Source: Pseudomonas anuradhapurensis
GTDB taxonomy: Bacteria > Pseudomonadota > Gammaproteobacteria > Pseudomonadales > Pseudomonadaceae
Direction of reading: 5' to 3'
Assembly (NCBI RefSeq): GCF_014269225.2
Contig: NZ_CP077097.1
Span: 874,001-938,000, forward strand
DNA length: 64,000 nucleotides
Within the stretch, counting starts at the first letter, position 1, and every line of letters begins with the position of its first letter. The position numbers and the translations under genes were made by a program. The notes beneath the pieces were generated by a model, which ran no database searches, had not been told where the DNA came from, and saw only the letters and a program-made list of their open reading frames with translations. This document shows positions 37,621 to 46,684 of the stretch, in pieces.

Positions 37621-39107
37621 TCGGCCGGCCCCTCTACCCGGTTGCGGCCCTTGGCCTTGGCCCGGTAGAGGGCTTCATCCGCAGCACCCAGCACCCTTGC
37701 CAGGTCGTGCTGGGTGCCGGAAACGCCGATGCCGATGCTCACCGTGACCGAGTGGGCATCATCGGCGAACGGCGTCAGTGCTTCGACACTGGCGCGGATA
37801 CGTTCGGCCAGCCAGTGTGCGCCTGCCAGGTCGGTTTCCGGCAGCACCACCTGGAATTCCTCCCCACCATAGCGCGCCGCCAGGTCGGCAGGGCGGCGGA
37901 TACAAGCCTCGATGGTCTTGGCCACTTCGCGCAGGGCATGGTCGCCTCCCGCGTGGCCATGGCGCTGGTTGAAGGCCTTGAAATGGTCCACATCCACCAT
38001 CAATACCGCCAACGGCTTGCGGTTGCGTTGCGCGCGCGCCCACTCCTGGCGCAACACCTGGTCCAGGCGACGGCGGTTGGCCAGGCCGGTCAGGCTGTCG
38101 GTGGAGGCCAGTGTTTCCAGGCCTTGTTCGGCCTCGTGGCGGCGGCGTAATTCGCGGCCCAGCAGCAGGGTCAGCCAGAGGATGCCCACGCACAGTACGC
38201 CGGTGGCGACGCTGACCATGATCGCGGTGCGGCGCCAGGACTGGAACACTTCGTCGGCCGAGTGCGCCACCAGTACGATCAGCGGCAGCTGCGGGACCCG
38301 GGCAAAGGTATAGATGCGCAGTTTTGCACTACTGCCGGAGCGGGCGGTGAAGCTGCCGCTCTGTTCGTTGAGGATGCGTTTGAAATTGGGGCGGTCGGCG
38401 AAGTTGGTGCCAATCAGCGGGTCCTGTGCACGTGATGGCTGGCGTGCGAGCAGTTGGCCGTCGGTGTTGATCAGGTTGATGCTGCTGTCGTCGCCAATGT
38501 CCAGTCGCTGAAACAGTTCGCTGAAGTACGACAGGCGCAGCGCGCCAGCTGCCACCCCGGCAAACTCGCCATCCGCGCCGGAGATGCGTCGGCTGAAACT
38601 GATGCACCAGTCCAGGTCGCCGAGCTGCGCCTTGAACGGTGGGCCCACCAGCAGGCCGAGGTTGGCATCGCGCTGGTGCGCCTGAAACACCCCGGTAGCG
38701 CCGAAATTGGCTGTACGCGGTACGCTGCTGGTGGAGTCGCCTACCACATTGCCCTGTTTGTCCAGCCACAGCACATCACCGCGCTTGCGGTCGACGAAGG
38801 CTTCATTGAACAGCAGGCGCTGGCGCAGCGGGCCGGGTATGTTTGGCAGCTCCTGGCGCCCGACTGCCCAGATCAGGCCCTTCAGGGACTGGTCGTAGAG
38901 TTCGACATTGCGCAGGATATCGCTTTCGATCAGCTGGACGATGTTGTTGGACGAGCGGATCGCCGACAGCTCGACGCTATCGCGCTCACGGGCCAGCAGG
39001 TAGCTGACGATGGCCACGATGGCGAGCACGGCAAGGCAACTGCCCAGGTTGAGGAACAGCTCGGGGTGTGACCTGTAAAGTGCGAAACGCGGGGGTCGGG
39101 GGGTCAT
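37617..39107 (-). CDS. Membrane-bound diguanylate cyclase with periplasmic Cache-type sensor
   Basis: This protein of about 496 residues has a transmembrane helix near residues 18-38, a periplasmic sensing region of about 240 residues resembling double Cache domains, a second helix near 282-302, and a C-terminal GGDEF domain. The active site reads ARYGGEEFQVVLPE, so it should make c-di-GMP. An RxxD inhibitory site is not obvious directly upstream. ATG 39107 is used; a GTG 13 codons earlier (39146) is possible, and neither has a strong ribosome binding site. The signal is unknown. Confidence 0.85.
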   Translation of the reverse strand: MTPRPPRFALYRSHPELFLNLGSCLAVLAIVAIVSYLLARERDSVELSAIRSSNNIVQLIESDILRNVELYDQSLKGLIWAVGRQELPNIPGPLRQRLLFNEAFVDRKRGDVLWLDKQGNVVGDSTSSVPRTANFGATGVFQAHQRDANLGLLVGPPFKAQLGDLDWCISFSRRISGADGEFAGVAAGALRLSYFSELFQRLDIGDDSSINLINTDGQLLARQPSRAQDPLIGTNFADRPNFKRILNEQSGSFTARSGSSAKLRIYTFARVPQLPLIVLVAHSADEVFQSWRRTAIMVSVATGVLCVGILWLTLLLGRELRRRHEAEQGLETLASTDSLTGLANRRRLDQVLRQEWARAQRNRKPLAVLMVDVDHFKAFNQRHGHAGGDHALREVAKTIEACIRRPADLAARYGGEEFQVVLPETDLAGAHWLAERIRASVEALTPFADDAHSVTVSIGIGVSGTQHDLARVLGAADEALYRAKAKGRNRVEGPAD

Positions 39108-39247
39108 GCTCGCTACTGCGTGGGCAGGGCCATTCGCGGCGGCCACATTCTAGGGAAGTGGGGATTGTCGAACAAGATTTGTCCGACGGAATTACGCAGG
39201 CGAGTCTGCGCAGCCCATCGCCGGCAAGCTCCCACAGCTACCGCGTT

Positions 39248-39334
39248 GCCTGCTTCGCGGATAAATCCGCTCCTACAGATGTGAACTGCCCTGTAGGAGC
39301 GGCTTCAGCCGCGATCACCGGCGAAGCCGGTGCC
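39248..39334. repeat. Inverted REP pair
   Basis: GCTTCGCGGATAAATCCGC-TCCTACAG and CTGTAGGAGCGGCTTCAGCC are arranged head to head around a 14-base centre. The pair lies between the porin gene stop (39385) and the diguanylate cyclase start, both read leftward. Confidence 0.8.
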
Positions 39335-39384
39335 ATCCACCGTCTTAGCGAACCGAGGGCAAAGCCTTCGCTGGCGGTTTCGAA

Positions 39385-40719
39385 TCAGAACACGTTCAAT
39401 GGGTAATCGACGATTACCCGCAATTCATCGTTGTCGCTGTTGCTGTCGATCGAGGCATAACCCTGGCTGCCACGGTGCACGGCATAGCGCAGCAGCACCG
39501 ACAAGTCCTTCAGGTCACCTTCCTGGAATACGTACTTCAGGTCCAGGTCCCGCTCCCAGTGCATGGCGTTCTTGCCATCGGCACGGTAGTAGTCGTAGTG
39601 GCTGGTGTCCTGGGTGGCCTTGGTCAGGTCGGCCTCACCGCGCGAGTACGACAGCGCGCTGGTCAGGCCCGGGACGCCCCAGCCAGCGAAGTCATAGTTG
39701 TACTGCAACTTCCACGAACGCTCGTTCGGCGCATTGAAGTCGGAGTACATGCGCGAGTTGTCCAGGTAGATGCTGTCGCCAAGGTTGATGTAGTCGAACG
39801 GCGTGTTGCCGTTGACCCGCTGGTAGGCGGCAGTGACGCTGTGGTACCCGGCGTTGACGGTGAAGTGCACGCTGTAGGTATTGTTGTCGATCTTGCCCAG
39901 CAGCGCCTGGCCGGTGTCCTGGGTGTGATAGAAATGCACGCCCGGGTTCAGGCTGACCAGGTCGTTGACTACATAGGTGTAGTCGAAATCGGCGTAGTAC
40001 TGGTTCCAGATGTCCTTCAGCTCGGCAGCATACAGGTTGGCAGTGATGTTCGGGGTACCGCTCCACGACGCGCCGGCCCAGTTCAGGTGCTTGCTCTTGT
40101 CGTGCTCGTCCAGCGCGCCGTAGTAGGTGTCGATACGGCGGTGGCCGCTCTGGTTGTAGGGCTTGGTGAAGCTTGCCTGGCCGCCTTCGAGCAGCAACCC
40201 GTCGATGCTGGTGTTGGTCAGGCTTACGCCACGGAAGGTCTGCGGCAGCATGCGGCTTTCGCCACCGGCGATCACCGGGTTGGTGAGGAACAGGTCACCG
40301 GCTTTGAGCTCGGTGTCGAATGCCTTGAATTTGATCGCGGCCCCGGCAGTGGAGAACGAATGCGGCGCTGCACCCAGTTCGCCATCGTCCTTGATGTGCT
40401 CGGGCAGGATGCTGGTGCCGGCGTGGCCGCCACCGCCATCGAGCTTCAAGCCCAGCATGGCATGGGCATCCAGGCCAACGCCAAGCACCCCTGGGGTGTA
40501 GCCAGATTCGAAGCGCGCAACCGCGCCCTGGCCCCACTCGCGGGTGTCACGCACGCCAGCGTTGTGGTTGTCGCGGTTGAAATAGGCATTACGCAAATGC
40601 AGGTTGAGCGACGACCCTTCGATGAAGCCATCAGCCTTGTCTTCATCTGCCTGGGCGGCGAAAGGGATCGTTGCAGTCAACGCAATGAACAGCGGGGTAA
40701 AACGAAACGCGGAAGGCAC
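39385..40719 (-). CDS. OprD-family outer-membrane porin
   Basis: This 444-residue protein has a signal peptide ending at PFAAQA (about residue 24), an OprD-type start ([20 protein letters not shown]) and ends in LNVF with a terminal phenylalanine. OprD porins are 18-strand channels for small acids, amino acids or peptides. The subgroup and substrate cannot be assigned with certainty, and no catabolic genes lie beside it to suggest one. AAAGGAGCG lies about a dozen bases before ATG 40719. It is monocistronic, separated from the small gene upstream by a terminator. Confidence 0.9.
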   Translation of the reverse strand: MPSAFRFTPLFIALTATIPFAAQADEDKADGFIEGSSLNLHLRNAYFNRDNHNAGVRDTREWGQGAVARFESGYTPGVLGVGLDAHAMLGLKLDGGGGHAGTSILPEHIKDDGELGAAPHSFSTAGAAIKFKAFDTELKAGDLFLTNPVIAGGESRMLPQTFRGVSLTNTSIDGLLLEGGQASFTKPYNQSGHRRIDTYYGALDEHDKSKHLNWAGASWSGTPNITANLYAAELKDIWNQYYADFDYTYVVNDLVSLNPGVHFYHTQDTGQALLGKIDNNTYSVHFTVNAGYHSVTAAYQRVNGNTPFDYINLGDSIYLDNSRMYSDFNAPNERSWKLQYNYDFAGWGVPGLTSALSYSRGEADLTKATQDTSHYDYYRADGKNAMHWERDLDLKYVFQEGDLKDLSVLLRYAVHRGSQGYASIDSNSDNDELRVIVDYPLNVF

Positions 40720-40824
40720 CGGTACTCGCTCCTTTGGTCTGGCGGTGGGGCAGTTTTTATTTTCGAATGTGCGTCTTTTTATTGATGTACGTTACAGCCG
40801 GGCTGATAGTTGAAGCACATAAAA

Positions 40825-40849
40825 AAAGCCGCTGATCGGCAGCGGCTTT
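40825..40849 (-). terminator. Rho-independent terminator of the small secreted-protein gene
   Basis: On the minus strand AAAGCCGCTG-CCGAT-CAGCGGCTTT is followed by a run of T. It ends the leftward transcript of the gene at 40924-41148 before the porin gene. Confidence 0.9.
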
Positions 40850-40923
40850 AAAAGGCTAACATATCGGCACCGGTGGTGCCCATGGCGTAGCCAAGGGAAA
40901 ACGGGAGCAGCGACAGCGCTTGC

Positions 40924-41148
40924 TCAACTGTCGGCATTGGCATCGGCTTCAGCTTTCGAAGCTGTCTGGTTTGCGCTTTTGGCGGCATCAGCCTTCTGTG
41001 CGGCTACGGCTTCGCGGGCCTCTTGATGAATGGCGGCAAGCTCAGCGTTACGGGTGATGAAAGCCTGGGATTCTTCGGCCATGGCCAGCGGCGACAACAA
41101 CAGGGACGACAGGACGAAGAGGCTGGCAATACCCTTACTGTTGGACAT
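40924..41148 (-). CDS. Small exported hypothetical protein
   Basis: This 74-residue protein has a clear signal peptide (hydrophobic LFVLSSLLLSPLAMA, cleavage likely before EES at about 25). The mature part of about 50 residues is helical, rich in Ala, Glu and Lys (ITRNAELAAIHQEAREAVAA). No family is recognised. A ribosome binding site AAGGTAG precedes ATG 41148 and a good terminator follows, so it is probably a real single gene. Periplasmic location is inferred. Confidence 0.7.
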   Translation of the reverse strand: MSNSKGIASLFVLSSLLLSPLAMAEESQAFITRNAELAAIHQEAREAVAAQKADAAKSANQTASKAEADANADS

Positions 41149-41341
41149 TTGAAACTACCTTCTTGCAGTGCAAGTGCTAATGAGGACAGGGCTAAAGTTA
41201 GTCCTTTCAATGCATTTGAAACAGAGCGAAGCGCGATAAGCACTGTTGCGCAAAAGGTAATTATTGGGCAAAAAGCAATTGGACTTTCGCCGGAAAGCCC
41301 CGTGCTAGACAGGCCCATGCACGGGGGCGCGTACGGCCTGG

Positions 41342-42094
41342 TCAGAAGCCGATGAAGGCGTAGTACACCGGGGGCTTGTGGGTGGTGCGCAATCCCTGCT
41401 GTCGCAAGTCCGCCAGCAACGCTTCATCCTCCACGTGCAGGGTCCACTGTGCTCCGGCATCGTCCGGCATTTGCCCCAGCGCCGCGGCAAATACGTGCAT
41501 GTCGGGCAGGTAAGCAGTAAAACCATTGCCCTTGAGCGCACTGGTGGTGATGCCCAGCGCCTGGCATAGCGCCACCTTGGTCGCGATGTCATCCCGGTCA
41601 GCCTGACGCGAGGCTTGCACCAGCGCCTCCAGCTCGGTGTCGACCAGGCGCGTGCCGTGGATCAGCACAGGCCCCTGCTGCCAGGCTTGTGGCGGGCAGT
41701 CCTTGCTGCCTGGGCGCAGCGGGATATGCGGGTTGATCTCTACCGGGTAAATGCGGCAGACCAGCGGGCGCTGGTCATAGATAGTGCAGCGGTCGTTGAC
41801 GTCGAGGTTGCGGCAGCGGCCAGGGTTGAACGCGGCAAAGGTCACCGCGACGCGTATTTCGCCTTCGCCGCAGCGCACGGGATGGGAGCGGGGTAGTACG
41901 TGCTCGCGCTGTTCCTGCGGCATGCCTGGGCCGTCGGTCACGAACGCTTCGAGCAACACGATCACCTGGCCGTTGTCTGCCGCCCAGCGACGGGTTTCGG
42001 CCAGGGTCAGTGGCACGTGGTGGCCGGTGCAGCACTTGCCGCAGCCGGTGCAGGCGAAATGCAAGCTGCCGGTCACCTGGCCTCGGGGCTCCAT
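41342..42094 (-). CDS. YkgJ-family cysteine-cluster protein
   Basis: This 250-residue protein has the Zn/Fe-binding cysteine cluster of the YkgJ (CxxCxxCC) family: CTGCGKCC near residue 15, then CRNLDVNDRCTIYDQRPLVC and a further Cys in KDCPP. Members bind a metal, and some act in oxidative maturation, but the role here is unknown. ATG 42094 is chosen because the conserved part begins a few residues later; it overlaps the 3' end of the upstream small gene by 22 bases, implying coupling. Confidence 0.8.
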   Translation of the reverse strand: MEPRGQVTGSLHFACTGCGKCCTGHHVPLTLAETRRWAADNGQVIVLLEAFVTDGPGMPQEQREHVLPRSHPVRCGEGEIRVAVTFAAFNPGRCRNLDVNDRCTIYDQRPLVCRIYPVEINPHIPLRPGSKDCPPQAWQQGPVLIHGTRLVDTELEALVQASRQADRDDIATKVALCQALGITTSALKGNGFTAYLPDMHVFAAALGQMPDDAGAQWTLHVEDEALLADLRQQGLRTTHKPPVYYAFIGF

Positions 42095-42384
42095 TCGCTG
42101 ACGAAGGCGCGCTGCTGACGGCGGTCGTACAGGCACAGTTCGCTGCCGGTACGCTGCTGCAGGTGCTGCTGTGGGTAGACGCCTTCGATCAGCAGGGCGC
42201 TCATGCCGACCTGGTCATCGAACTCGGCGGGCTTGCCGCGGGCGTGGGCATCCTTGAACTGGCTGGCGGCCAGGCAGGCTTTGAGCATCTGCTGGCGCTG
42301 CTCGTTCCAGGCCTGGCTGGTCGAGGCCTGGGCGGCTGCGCTGAACAGGGCGTAGACGACCAGGATGGAGCTGAAGCATTTCAT
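42073..42384 (-). CDS. Small exported hypothetical protein
   Basis: This protein of about 103 residues starts with a signal peptide (MKCFSSILVVYALFSAAAQAS). The mature part is polar with two cysteines, in LKACLAA and SELCLYD. A second in-frame ATG at 42405 would add seven residues; neither start has a strong ribosome binding site. Its 3' end overlaps the YkgJ-type gene by 22 bases in another frame, which suggests an operon. No family is recognised. It is probably real because of the signal peptide and the tight overlap. Confidence 0.65.
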   Translation of the reverse strand: MKCFSSILVVYALFSAAAQASTSQAWNEQRQQMLKACLAASQFKDAHARGKPAEFDDQVGMSALLIEGVYPQQHLQQRTGSELCLYDRRQQRAFVSEWSPEAR

Positions 42385-42470
42385 GGCGATACCGGCAAAT
42401 TGCATGCGTAGGCCGCGATTATGCCTGGCTCGGCCCCGGTGGCAAGCCGGTGAATTTGTCGCTGGATTTA

Positions 42471-43370
42471 TCAGCGCTCGGCAAACACCACGGTACGCGC
42501 CGCCACCACCAGGCAATCGGTCAGCTCCGGCGAGGAGAACTTGGTGAGGATGGCATTGGCTCCGGCCAGCCTGGCCTTCTCGGCGCTCATGGTGCTGTCC
42601 AGCGAAGTATGCAGCAGGATGTACAGGTGCTGGAAATCCGGGGTCTCGCGCAGGGTGCGGGTGAATGCGTAGCCATCCATCTCGGACATTTCGATGTCGG
42701 ATACGATGATGTTGATTTCCTGCGCGGTGCCCTGCAGTTCCAGCAGCACGTTGATGGCGTCCTTGGCGCTGCGCGCGGTGTGGCATTCGATGCCGAGGTT
42801 GCGCAGGGTATGCACCGACTGCTGCAGGGCCACCTGGCTGTCGTCCACCACCAGGATGTTGGCGGCGGCCAGCAGGCTGATGTCTTCTTCACTCAAGGTT
42901 TTTTGCGGCGGCTCAGGCAGCGGCGGGGCAATGGCGTGGATGACTTTTTCAATGTCCAGCACCTGCACCAGGGTGTTGTCGACCCGGGTCACGCCGGTAA
43001 TGAACGAGCGGTTGCCCGAGCCATAGGGTGGCGGTTTGATGTCAGTGCTCAGGCAATGCACGATACGGCTGACCGCCTGCACATGCAGGCCCTGGCGCGA
43101 GCGGCTGATCTCGGTGACGATCAGGCAGCCGCCGTCCGGGTCGGTCAAAGGCTGTTCACCGATGGCGCGGGACAGGTCGATGACCGACAGCGAATGGCCG
43201 CGCAGGGTCGCCACGCCTTTCACGTGGGGGTGCGATTCGGGCAGCTTGGTCAGCGCTGGGCAGGGGATGATCTCGCTGACCTTGAGCAGGTTGATTGCCA
43301 TCAACTTGCCGCTGCGCAGCGTGAACAGCAGCAGGGACAGCGAGTCCGCGCGGGCATTTTGCGTGGCCAT
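42471..43370 (-). CDS. CheV-type chemotaxis coupling protein (CheW-REC)
   Basis: This 299-residue protein joins a CheW domain (about 8-155, with GVATLRGHSLSVIDL) to a receiver domain (about 170-298). The receiver has the acidic pair in ILVVDDS, the phospho-acceptor Asp in NIIVSDIEMSEMDGY and the Lys in ILTKF. CheV proteins couple receptors to CheA and may be adjusted by phosphorylation. It is a lone gene far from the main che operon. The MITE-like element begins about 60 bases upstream of its start. Confidence 0.9.
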   Translation of the reverse strand: MATQNARADSLSLLLFTLRSGKLMAINLLKVSEIIPCPALTKLPESHPHVKGVATLRGHSLSVIDLSRAIGEQPLTDPDGGCLIVTEISRSRQGLHVQAVSRIVHCLSTDIKPPPYGSGNRSFITGVTRVDNTLVQVLDIEKVIHAIAPPLPEPPQKTLSEEDISLLAAANILVVDDSQVALQQSVHTLRNLGIECHTARSAKDAINVLLELQGTAQEINIIVSDIEMSEMDGYAFTRTLRETPDFQHLYILLHTSLDSTMSAEKARLAGANAILTKFSSPELTDCLVVAARTVVFAER

Positions 43371-43428
43371 GGTGACCTTCGTCGGGAACAGGGGTAACCG
43401 GTTATCGGCCTGATCTGTTCGGGCTTTA

Positions 43429-43568
43429 GGCTCTGTACGAAAAGCCTTGATACTTGTTCATGCTGCGTTGAAAACAGCCTCGGAATGCTCATTCACTCCA
43501 GTACACTCCGCTTCCTCGGCTGTTTTCGCCTTGCCTGACCTGCGTCTCAAGACTTTTCGTACAGAGCC
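43429..43568. mobile_element. 140-bp MITE-like element with 16-bp perfect terminal inverted repeats
   Basis: The ends GGCTCTGTACGAAAAG (43429-43444) and CTTTTCGTACAGAGCC (43553-43568) are exact inverted copies. With one mismatch the repeat extends to about 22 bases (CTTGA/TCAAG). A second inner inverted repeat GAAAACAGCC/GGCTGTTTTC lies at 43470-43479 and 43518-43527. There is no open reading frame. The ends look like those of an insertion sequence, but no transposase is present, and no target duplication is obvious in the flanks. Confidence 0.8.
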
Positions 43569-43581
43569 AAGGGGCAACCCC

Positions 43582-45135
43582 TCAGCGTAATCCCAGGCGG
43601 TGCGCCAAACGGCTGAGATTGGCCCGATCCAGTCCCAGCTCTCGGGCTGCGGCCGCCCAGTTGTGCTGATGCCGCTGCAGGCAGGCTTCGATCAGCTGGC
43701 GCTGGTAGACGTCGACGGCTGCGCGCAGTCCACCTTCGGCCAGGGCCGCCGCCTGTATGGGGGCAGCAGGGGAGGGCGGGGTGCCGGGCGCGGCGTTTGC
43801 GCGCAGGTCGAGGTCGATGGCTTCCAGGGTGAGGATGCGTGGCCTGTCTGGGTGCTGGCCCAGCGCCTTGAGCGCCGAGCGGCCGATCAGGTGTTCCAGT
43901 TCCCGCACGTTGCCTGGCCAGTCGTAGGCCAGCAGTGCCGCCTGGGCGCCGCTGCTCAGGCGCAGGCTGTTCAGGCCCAGGCGCGAACGGTTCTGTTCGA
44001 GGAAGTAGCCAGCCAGCAGCAGCACATCGCGCCCGCGTTCGCGCAACGGCGGCACGTGCAGCGGGTAGACACTGAGGCGGTGGTAGAAATCGGCGCGGAA
44101 GTTACCGCTGCGCACCTCCGCCGCCAGGTCGCGGTTGGTGGCGGCGATCAGGCGCACATCCACCCGGTGCTCGCGGTCCGAGCCAAGGCGCTGCAACTGG
44201 CCGCTCTGCAGGACACGCAGCAACTTGGCCTGCACCGTCAGCGGCAGTTCACCCACTTCGTCGAGGAACAGCGTGCCGCCATTGGCCAGCTCGAACTTGC
44301 CGCGGCGCTCGCCATGGGCGCCGGTGAAAGCGCCGCGGACATGGCCGAACAGTTCGCTTTCAACCAGCGTGTCGGGCAAGGCGGCGCAGTTGAGGCTGAC
44401 CAGCGGTTTGTCGGCGCGGTTGCTGGCCTGGTGCAAGGCCTGCGCCACCAGTTCCTTGCCAACCCCGGTTTCACCGGTGATCAGCACGGTCAGGTCGCTG
44501 CCACCAACCAGGCGGATTTCCTCCACCAGGCGCTTGTGGGCGGGGCTCTGGCCGATCAGTTCTCTATCCTGGCCGCTGGCCTGGCGGTAGATCTCGGCGC
44601 GGTGGTGCTCGTCTTCGGCACGCAGGGCCAGGTGCTCGATTCGTTCGGCCACGGTAACCGTGGCGGCAGCCAGGCTGGCGAAGGCCTGCAGGGCATCCAG
44701 CTCCAGGCTCTGGAACTGCCCGGGGGTGAGGGCGTCGAGGGTGACCAGGCCCCAGGGGCGCTCATCGACCATCAGTGGGCAGCCCATGCAGTCATGTACT
44801 TCCAGGTTGGCATGGGCGGCGTTGACCAGGCCATCGTAAGGGTCGGGCAGCTCGGAGTCGCTGGCGAAGCGGGTGGGCTCCGGGCGGCTGAGCAGGATCT
44901 GGAAGCGCGGGTGCTCGCTGACCCGGAAGCGCCGGCCAAGGGTATCCGGGCTCAGGCCGTCCACCGCCAGCGGCACCAGCCACTCACCGTCCAGGCGCAG
45001 CAGCGCGGCGGCATCGCAGGGCAGTAGCCCGCGCATGGCCTGTAACAGGCGGCGGTATCGTTCCTGGTCCGGCAAGTCGCGGGACAGGTCACTGACCAGG
45101 GGCAGCAGGGCGGTGAGCAGTGGCTTTGTAGTCAT
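43582..45135 (-). CDS. norR: Nitric oxide reductase transcription regulator NorR
   Basis: This 517-residue sigma-54 activator has an N-terminal GAF domain (about 15-165) that in E. coli NorR carries a non-haem iron sensing NO, a central AAA+ domain with Walker A GETGVGKE and the sigma-54 contact loop GAFTGA, and a C-terminal Fis-type helix-turn-helix. It is divergent from hmp, and three GT-N7-AC motifs lie at and before its start codon, the first one covering the ATG. The MITE-like element begins 13 bases past its stop codon. Confidence 0.93.
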   Translation of the reverse strand: MTTKPLLTALLPLVSDLSRDLPDQERYRRLLQAMRGLLPCDAAALLRLDGEWLVPLAVDGLSPDTLGRRFRVSEHPRFQILLSRPEPTRFASDSELPDPYDGLVNAAHANLEVHDCMGCPLMVDERPWGLVTLDALTPGQFQSLELDALQAFASLAAATVTVAERIEHLALRAEDEHHRAEIYRQASGQDRELIGQSPAHKRLVEEIRLVGGSDLTVLITGETGVGKELVAQALHQASNRADKPLVSLNCAALPDTLVESELFGHVRGAFTGAHGERRGKFELANGGTLFLDEVGELPLTVQAKLLRVLQSGQLQRLGSDREHRVDVRLIAATNRDLAAEVRSGNFRADFYHRLSVYPLHVPPLRERGRDVLLLAGYFLEQNRSRLGLNSLRLSSGAQAALLAYDWPGNVRELEHLIGRSALKALGQHPDRPRILTLEAIDLDLRANAAPGTPPSPAAPIQAAALAEGGLRAAVDVYQRQLIEACLQRHQHNWAAAARELGLDRANLSRLAHRLGLR

Positions 45136-45186
45136 ATGGACTCCTGTGGGTCGTTATGACTATACGCGCGGGCGGGTCGTTTTGAC
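45131..45186. promoter_or_regulatory. Three NorR-type enhancer sites (GT-N7-AC)
   Basis: GTCATATGGAC (45131-45141), GTCGTTATGAC (45150-45160) and GTCGTTTTGAC (45176-45186) each fit GT-N7-AC, the core of the E. coli NorR site, which also occurs in three copies. They lie 40 to 100 bases before the hmp sigma-54 promoter. The first covers the norR start codon, which would allow autorepression. Confidence 0.75.
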
Positions 45187-45226
45187 ATGACGCCGGTCAA
45201 AGCCCTGATTTTGCTGGGAATAAAAG

Positions 45227-45242
45227 TTGGCACGATTGCTGT
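45227..45242 (+). promoter_or_regulatory. Sigma-54 promoter of hmp
   Basis: TTGGCACG-ATTG-CTGT has a perfect -24 element. At -12 it reads GT instead of GC at the correct ten-base spacing. It lies about 48 bases before the hmp start codon and downstream of the NorR sites. Confidence 0.6.
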
Positions 45243-45289
45243 AATAACCGCGGCAGTCATTCGAAGCCACAGGCTCAGGAGTTGTCGCA

Positions 45290-46468
45290 ATGCTCAATGC
45301 CGAACAACGTGCAATCATCAAGGCCACTGTCCCCCTGCTGGAAAGCGGCGGCGAAGCGCTGACCACCCACTTCTACAAGATGATGCTCAGCGAGTACCCG
45401 CAGGTACGCCCGCTGTTCAACCAGGCCCACCAGGCCAGCGGTGACCAGCCGCGTGCCCTGGCCAACGGCGTGCTGATGTATGCCCGCCACATCGATCAAC
45501 TGGAGCAGCTGGGCGGCCTGGTCGGTCAGATCATCAACAAGCATGTCGCCTTGCAGATTCTGCCGGAGCACTACCCGATCGTCGGCAGCTGCCTGCTGCG
45601 CGCCATCGAGGAGGTGCTGGGCAAGGACATCGCCACCCCCGCCGTCATCGAGGCCTGGGGCGCGGCCTATGGCCAACTGGCCGACATTCTGATCGGCGCT
45701 GAAGAAAATCTCTACATGCAGAAGGAAGAAGCCGAAGGTGGCTGGCGCGGTACCCGTGAATTCCGCCTGGTACGCCGGGAGCAGGAAAGCAGCGAGATCG
45801 TTTCGTTCTACTTTGCCCCGGTTGATGGCAAAGCGGTGCTCAAGGCCGAACCTGGCCAGTATATCGGCCTGAAGCTGGACATCGACGGTGCCGAGCAGCG
45901 CCGCAACTATTCCCTGTCGGCCCTGTGCGATGGCAAGGAATATCGCATCAGCGTCAAGCGCGAGCAGGGTGGCAAGGTTTCCAATTACCTGCATGACCAG
46001 TTGGCCGTGGGCGATACCCTGCAGCTGTTCCCGCCGGCTGGCGACTTCACCCTGGCCGCAGGTGACAAGCCGCTGGTGCTGATCAGTGGTGGCGTTGGCA
46101 TCACCCCGACCTTGGCGATGCTGCAGGCGGCCCTGCAAACCCGGCGCGAGGTGCATTTCATCCATTGTGCGCGTAACGGCGCCGTGCATGCCTTCCGTGA
46201 CTGGGTCGATGGCCTGGCCGAGCGTTATCCTCAGCTCAAGCGCTTCTATTGCTATGCCGAGCCGGAAGGTGCTGCTGCAGCCGATGCGGTGGGCTTGCTG
46301 AGTGAAGACCTGCTGGCCGAGTGGCTGCCGCAGGAGCGCGATGTGGATGCGTACTTCCTCGGGCCGAAGGGCTTCATGGCGGCGGTCAAGCGCCAGCTGA
46401 AAGGCCTGGGCGTGCCGGAGCAGCAGAGCCGCTACGAGTTCTTCGGGCCGGCGGCGGCGCTGGAGTGA
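45290..46468 (+). CDS. hmp: Flavohaemoglobin (nitric oxide dioxygenase)
   Basis: This 392-residue protein converts NO and O2 to nitrate using NAD(P)H. The globin domain (1-140) has distal Tyr29 and proximal His85 (NKHVALQI). The FAD domain (about 150-260) has RNYSLS, and the NAD domain has GGVGITPTLAML. ATG 45290 follows AGGAG. It is controlled, by its layout, by divergent norR through a sigma-54 promoter. It is complete and monocistronic; REP sequences follow. Confidence 0.96.
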   Translation: MLNAEQRAIIKATVPLLESGGEALTTHFYKMMLSEYPQVRPLFNQAHQASGDQPRALANGVLMYARHIDQLEQLGGLVGQIINKHVALQILPEHYPIVGSCLLRAIEEVLGKDIATPAVIEAWGAAYGQLADILIGAEENLYMQKEEAEGGWRGTREFRLVRREQESSEIVSFYFAPVDGKAVLKAEPGQYIGLKLDIDGAEQRRNYSLSALCDGKEYRISVKREQGGKVSNYLHDQLAVGDTLQLFPPAGDFTLAAGDKPLVLISGGVGITPTLAMLQAALQTRREVHFIHCARNGAVHAFRDWVDGLAERYPQLKRFYCYAEPEGAAAADAVGLLSEDLLAEWLPQERDVDAYFLGPKGFMAAVKRQLKGLGVPEQQSRYEFFGPAAALE

Positions 46469-46475
46469 TGTAGCG

Positions 46476-46520
46476 CCGGTATCGGCCTCTTCGCGGGTTT
46501 ACCTGCGAAAGGTCCGGTAC
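46476..46520. repeat. REP-type palindrome after hmp
   Basis: CCGGTATCGGCCTCTTCGCG...CGAAAGGTCCGGTACGG can fold into one stem, just after the hmp stop codon. Confidence 0.6.
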
Positions 46521-46539
46521 GGGCTTGCGAAACTCGTCA

Positions 46540-46653
46540 TCCCAGCCGCTGGCAAGCCAGCTCCCTTGCAGCATTGCTCCCGCCCGTGGGTAATCGAGAA
46601 CGAAACGGTCGACAGCATTCGCCGCCTGGGGGCTGGCTTGCCAGCGGCTGGGC
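46540..46653. repeat. Inverted repeat pair in the hmp-dsbB gap
   Basis: CCCAGCCGCTGGCAAGCCAG (46541-46560) is mirrored by CTGGCTTGCCAGCGGCTGGG (46632-46651). Each arm is also internally palindromic. Together with the REP, a 7-codon ORF and no other recognised features, it fills the gap of nearly 500 bases between hmp and dsbB. Confidence 0.7.
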
Positions 46654-46684
46654 CAGCCACCTTGTGCCTATATATAAGGAACGA

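Noticed and set aside
43582..43600. NorR considered truncated by the MITE-like element
   Set aside because: The Fis-type helix-turn-helix is complete and the stop codon lies 13 bases before the element.
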